From the NCBI RefSeq assembly GCF_041154505.1, contig NZ_AP028672.1:5186501-5250500 (forward strand): a DNA stretch of 64,000 nt. Direction: 5' to 3'. The DNA is from Acidovorax sp. A79. Lineage in GTDB: Bacteria > Pseudomonadota > Gammaproteobacteria > Burkholderiales > Burkholderiaceae_C. Positions 61,131-64,000 of the stretch are shown piece by piece (within the stretch, counting starts at the first letter, position 1; the number at the start of each line of letters is the position of its first letter). The translations under genes were made by a program, and so were the position numbers. The notes below the pieces were generated by a model that was given only the letters and a program-made list of their open reading frames with translations, was not told where the DNA came from and did not search any database.

Positions 61131-62081
61131 ATGACCCCACGCCACCACAAACCCGCCGCAGCCCGCCACCCCGACATCCAGCACCTGAGCTACCAGCCCG
61201 AGGGGCTGTACCCGCTCGACCTGGAGATATTCCGGGTATCGGACCTGCGGAAAAGGGTGGGCGGCCAGGCCCTGGCATCAACCTATCGCTACGCCTTTCC
61301 GACCCTGATCTTTGTGACGGAGGGAACCTGCATCCATCTGGTGGACTTCGAGTACGTGCGCTGCGGCCCGGGCTCGGTGCTGGTCCTGCGGCCCGGCAAA
61401 GCCCACAGCTTTGGAGACACCCAGGACTGGGACGGATGGATGGTGCTGTTCCGCCCCGAGTTTCTGTGGGCAGCGGCCCCCGCCGCGCAGGACCAAACCC
61501 CGATCGACGGGCTGGACGGCCTGCCGACCGCGTGGGCGCTGGGCAGCGACAGCGCGCAGGTGATCGCCCACGCCATCGCCCAGATGCACCAGGACACGCA
61601 AGCCCACTCCGCATCGCTGCATGCCCATGCCCTGTTGCGCTACCAGCTCTATGCCTTGCTGACACGGCTGCGCATGGCGTACGAGCAGCAGTCCGCGCAG
61701 CCGGCACCGCCGGGGCGCGCGCTGCAGAGATTCAAGGCGTTTGAACTGCTGGTGGAGAAGCACTTTGCCAGCTGGCACCAACTGCCCCGGTATGCGCAGC
61801 AGCTGGGCTGCTCCGAGAAAAGCCTGGTGCGCGCATCGCTGGAAGCAGCCGGGGTCACGCCCAAGGCCTTCATCTCCGCCCGCATCGTTCTGGAGGCCAA
61901 GCGCCTGCTGGCCCACACCACCTGGCCGGTGGCGCGCATTGCTGAGAGCCTGGGCTACAGCGACCTGGCGAACTTCATCAAGTTCTTCAAGCGCGAGGTG
62001 GGGTGCACCCCGACCGAATTTCGCAGCAGGCAGACGGCCAACCAGCAGGGGATGGCGGAGCGCCTGCAGGCAACGGGGTGA
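61131..62081 (+). CDS. AraC-family transcriptional regulator
   Basis: 316 residues. An N-terminal cupin-type sensory part (about 20-140, with GPGSVLVLRPGKAHSFGDT) is followed by a double helix-turn-helix of AraC type (about 210-305): LPRYAQQLGCSEKSLVRASL, VTPKAFISARIVLEAKRLLAHT split, and IAESLGYSDLANFIKFFKRE with VGCTPTEFR. It is divergent from the SnoaL-like gene and is probably its regulator. Confidence 0.9.
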   Translation: MTPRHHKPAAARHPDIQHLSYQPEGLYPLDLEIFRVSDLRKRVGGQALASTYRYAFPTLIFVTEGTCIHLVDFEYVRCGPGSVLVLRPGKAHSFGDTQDWDGWMVLFRPEFLWAAAPAAQDQTPIDGLDGLPTAWALGSDSAQVIAHAIAQMHQDTQAHSASLHAHALLRYQLYALLTRLRMAYEQQSAQPAPPGRALQRFKAFELLVEKHFASWHQLPRYAQQLGCSEKSLVRASLEAAGVTPKAFISARIVLEAKRLLAHTTWPVARIAESLGYSDLANFIKFFKREVGCTPTEFRSRQTANQQGMAERLQATG

Positions 62082-62138
62082 GGCACAGAAGGCGATTTCA
62101 TCGTGGCGTGCCGACCAGACCCCGTGCAGAATGAAACG

Positions 62139-63020
62139 ATGAGCACCACCACCTCCTCCTTCCAGTCCAACGCAGACGGCACCCAGGCCACCACCTACAC
62201 CTGGGCCCAAACCCCGGGCCAACCTGTGGGCGTCGTGCAAATCTCCCACGGCCTTGCCGAGCATGGCGAGCGCTACGACCGCTTTGCGCGGGCCCTCAAC
62301 GCCGCAGGCTTCATCGTCCACGCCGTGGACCATCGCGGACACGGGCGCACCGCCGGTGGTCGGTTGGGAGACTTTGGCAGCGCTGGTTTCAGCGGCCTCA
62401 TTGCCGACGTGGCCCAGTTCGGCGCACTGCTGCGCGCGCAGCACGCCGGCCTGCCGCTCTTCCTATTCGGCCACTCCATGGGCTCCTTCGCAGCGCAGGC
62501 GGCCATCCTGGACCACTCCTCCACCTGGTCTGGCGTCATCCTGTCAGGCTCCACCGCCCTCGACCTGCTCGCTGCCGCCATGGCCAACGCCCCCGCTGAT
62601 GCGCCCGCCGGGCTCGCGGCCTTCAACGCAGGCTTTGAGCACCGCACCGGCTACGAATGGCTGTCGCGCGACGCTGCGGAGGTAGACGCCTACGTCGCAG
62701 ACCCCTGGTGCGGCTGGGACATGCCGGACGACGTGATCCCCTCGCTCTTCGCCCCCGCGCCCCGGCTGGCCGACCCCGCGCTGCTCGCGCGCATTCGCAG
62801 CGACCTGCCCATCCTCATCGCATCCGGCGACGCAGACCCGCTGGCGGCAGGCGGGGTCTTGTTGGAGCAACTGGGGCAGCGGTATCGGGATGCGGGAGTG
62901 GCCGATGTGACGGTCAAGCTGTACCCGGCGGCGCGGCATGAGATCTTGAACGAGACGAATCGGGATGAGGTGACGGGGGATATCGTGGCGTGGCTGCGGG
63001 CGCGTTCCCGCATTGCGTAG
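62139..63020 (+). CDS. Alpha/beta hydrolase, monoacylglycerol lipase-like
   Basis: 293 residues from ATG 62139. The pattern fits the serine aminopeptidase S33/monoacylglycerol lipase group: HGLAEHGERYDRFA, VDHRGHGRTAGG, the nucleophile in FGHSMGSFAAQA, DADPLAAGG and a C-terminal AARHEILNE with the His. No signal peptide. It follows the AraC gene after 57 bp and may be co-regulated. Lipid or ester substrate unknown. Confidence 0.88.
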   Translation: MSTTTSSFQSNADGTQATTYTWAQTPGQPVGVVQISHGLAEHGERYDRFARALNAAGFIVHAVDHRGHGRTAGGRLGDFGSAGFSGLIADVAQFGALLRAQHAGLPLFLFGHSMGSFAAQAAILDHSSTWSGVILSGSTALDLLAAAMANAPADAPAGLAAFNAGFEHRTGYEWLSRDAAEVDAYVADPWCGWDMPDDVIPSLFAPAPRLADPALLARIRSDLPILIASGDADPLAAGGVLLEQLGQRYRDAGVADVTVKLYPAARHEILNETNRDEVTGDIVAWLRARSRIA

Positions 63021-63067
63021 TCACGGCTCCCGTAGCAGCAGTCTGTTGAAACAGCTCCCACGCCAGT

Positions 63068-64000
63068 TCATGCGAACAGCTCTGCCACCCTCTCCAGGAA
63101 TGCCTGCATGTTCAGCTCGGCGTCCAGCGTTTCGCGGGTGATGACGTCGGCGTTCCCGTGGCGCGCCCCGTACTCGATGCGAAGCTGCATTTGGCCGTCG
63201 TCGTCCAGTGCGTTGTCGTAGCCCATCCGGTACATACGCCAGATGTCGCCGCGGTGAGCCAGTGCCAAGAATCGATGCTCGTCGAGGCCCGTGATGGGTG
63301 GAAAGCAAAGGCACACCACTTCGATCGCGCCCTCACCAGCCCTGCCGGGCAGAGTGACCACATGGCACCTGAGGCCGTCCGGGGGGATGCGCGCGGAGCC
63401 AGGCAAGGTGGAGGCCTTGTCTTGCCACACGCGCGTGAGCTCGGATGCACCATCCGGACCTCCGAACCTGGCCCAAAAGCCGCCTGGGTCTTTGCGCAGG
63501 TCCTGGTGCAAGGCTTCGGTCACTTCATAGTGGTGACAGCGCCGCCCGCGCGGGTCGGGGGTGTGTGACTGCAGCGATGCAGGAATAGGGCGCAGTGCGG
63601 CCTGCCAGGCAGCTACGTCGTGCCAGCGGGCCAGCGGCGGCGTGTGGGCCAGCGCGGCGCGCACGGCCGCCAGGGCCTCGCGTTCCTGAGGGGCGCGCCA
63701 ATGGCTGCTGTGCTGCCAATGGTCCTCCAGCTCGCGGGCGATGTTGGCTGCCAATGGGTTGCCATTGAGGTGGGCGATGACGAGGCGCTGCGCATGCGGG
63801 AAGACCTCTTCACGCAGGCTGCGCGAGCCGTCGGAGCCGTCAGGGCGGTCCGACCAGGTGTAGGCGTTGCGGTAGGGAGTACGCACCGTGTCGGCGCTGG
63901 CGTCGTTGAGCAGTTGGTCCAGCCCCTGCAGGTCAGTGCACAGACCCGCCAGGGGCAGAACCCGACCACATACCAGCGCAAGGACCGCAGGCAATTGCGA
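63068..64000 (-). CDS. Hypothetical protein, 5' end beyond the right edge
   Basis: The frame is open from the stop at 63,068 to the window edge, giving about 310 visible residues. The true start lies to the right or is the TTG near 63,994. I do not recognise the family. It is rich in Asp/His/Trp, with EVFPHAQRLVIAHLNGNPLA, RRCHHYEVTEALHQDL and FLALAHRGDIWRMYRMGY. No signal peptide is seen in the visible part. It converges on the hydrolase gene, ending 48 bp from it. Confidence 0.65.
   Translation of the reverse strand, partial: SQLPAVLALVCGRVLPLAGLCTDLQGLDQLLNDASADTVRTPYRNAYTWSDRPDGSDGSRSLREEVFPHAQRLVIAHLNGNPLAANIARELEDHWQHSSHWRAPQEREALAAVRAALAHTPPLARWHDVAAWQAALRPIPASLQSHTPDPRGRRCHHYEVTEALHQDLRKDPGGFWARFGGPDGASELTRVWQDKASTLPGSARIPPDGLRCHVVTLPGRAGEGAIEVVCLCFPPITGLDEHRFLALAHRGDIWRMYRMGYDNALDDDGQMQLRIEYGARHGNADVITRETLDAELNMQAFLERVAELFA

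Noticed and set aside
1-64000. CRISPR arrays, rRNA genes or full tRNA genes
   Set aside because: No regularly spaced direct repeats and no cloverleaf or rRNA-like segments were recognised by reading.

Overview
The window looks like a chromosomal segment of a high-GC betaproteobacterium of the order Burkholderiales, most likely family Comamonadaceae (Acidovorax/Comamonas-like). The reasons are the many tripartite-tricarboxylate (Bug/TctC-type) binding proteins, a complete tctDE/tctCBA locus, two LIV-type ABC systems, a DUF4148 protein, and short intergenic repeats of the kind common in that family. This is inference from gene content; no rRNA, tRNA or CRISPR array was seen.

Layout. (1) 1-4.9 kb: the right end of a genomic island with visibly lower GC. 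It holds the 3' part of a QatD-type TatD nuclease (Qat anti-phage system), a small hypothetical gene, a peptidase relic next to a 150-bp MITE, a secreted LCAT-like hydrolase and a P4-type integrase. (2) 4.9-5.6 kb: degraded DNA with an integrase relic. (3) 5.6-10.8 kb: GMC oxidoreductase, aldehyde dehydrogenase and an orphan Bug protein, with a convergent LysR regulator. (4) 10.9-15.9 kb: response regulator, periplasmic sugar-type binding protein and hybrid histidine kinase, a three-part sensing unit without a transporter. (5) 16.1-19.6 kb: RraA/HMG-aldolase-like protein, Bug protein and NAD-dependent dehydrogenase, divergent from a GntR regulator. (6) 20-21.9 kb: persulfide dioxygenase-like Blh divergent from two YeeE/YedE sulfur transport proteins. 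(7) 22-24.6 kb: DUF4148 protein divergent from a CusRS-like two-component system. (8) 24.7-30.5 kb: hslR-tctE-tctD divergent from tctCBA.

(9) 30.7-44.4 kb: a DUF2325 gene behind a Fur-like box, then a sigma-54 activator. The activator is followed by a 26-bp palindrome and a -24/-12 promoter, and these precede a co-directional cluster: binding protein, extracellular PHB depolymerase, LIV-type ABC transporter (two ATPases, two permeases), 3-hydroxybutyrate oligomer hydrolase, a second binding protein and an alpha/beta hydrolase. This reads as a polyester scavenging and uptake locus. (10) 44.5-47.5 kb: DM13 protein, glutaredoxin, two adjacent frameshifted genes (lipocalin and a renalase-like FAD enzyme) and a lower-GC orphan gene. 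(11) 47.6-60.5 kb: an XylR/DmpR-type sigma-54 activator divergent from an aromatic-type cluster with its own UAS and -24/-12 promoter: benzaldehyde-type dehydrogenase, CalA-like alcohol dehydrogenase, HSL-family esterase, two binding proteins, an outer-membrane MetA-type channel and a second LIV-type ABC transporter. (12) 60.6-64 kb: SnoaL-like protein, AraC regulator, monoacylglycerol-lipase-like hydrolase and a hypothetical gene running off the right edge.

The main biological theme is that loci 9 and 11 share one design. Each has a sigma-54 enhancer-binding protein, secreted or ester-cleaving hydrolases, two periplasmic binding proteins and one LIV-type importer, and the two appear specialised for aliphatic polyesters and aromatic esters or alcohols.
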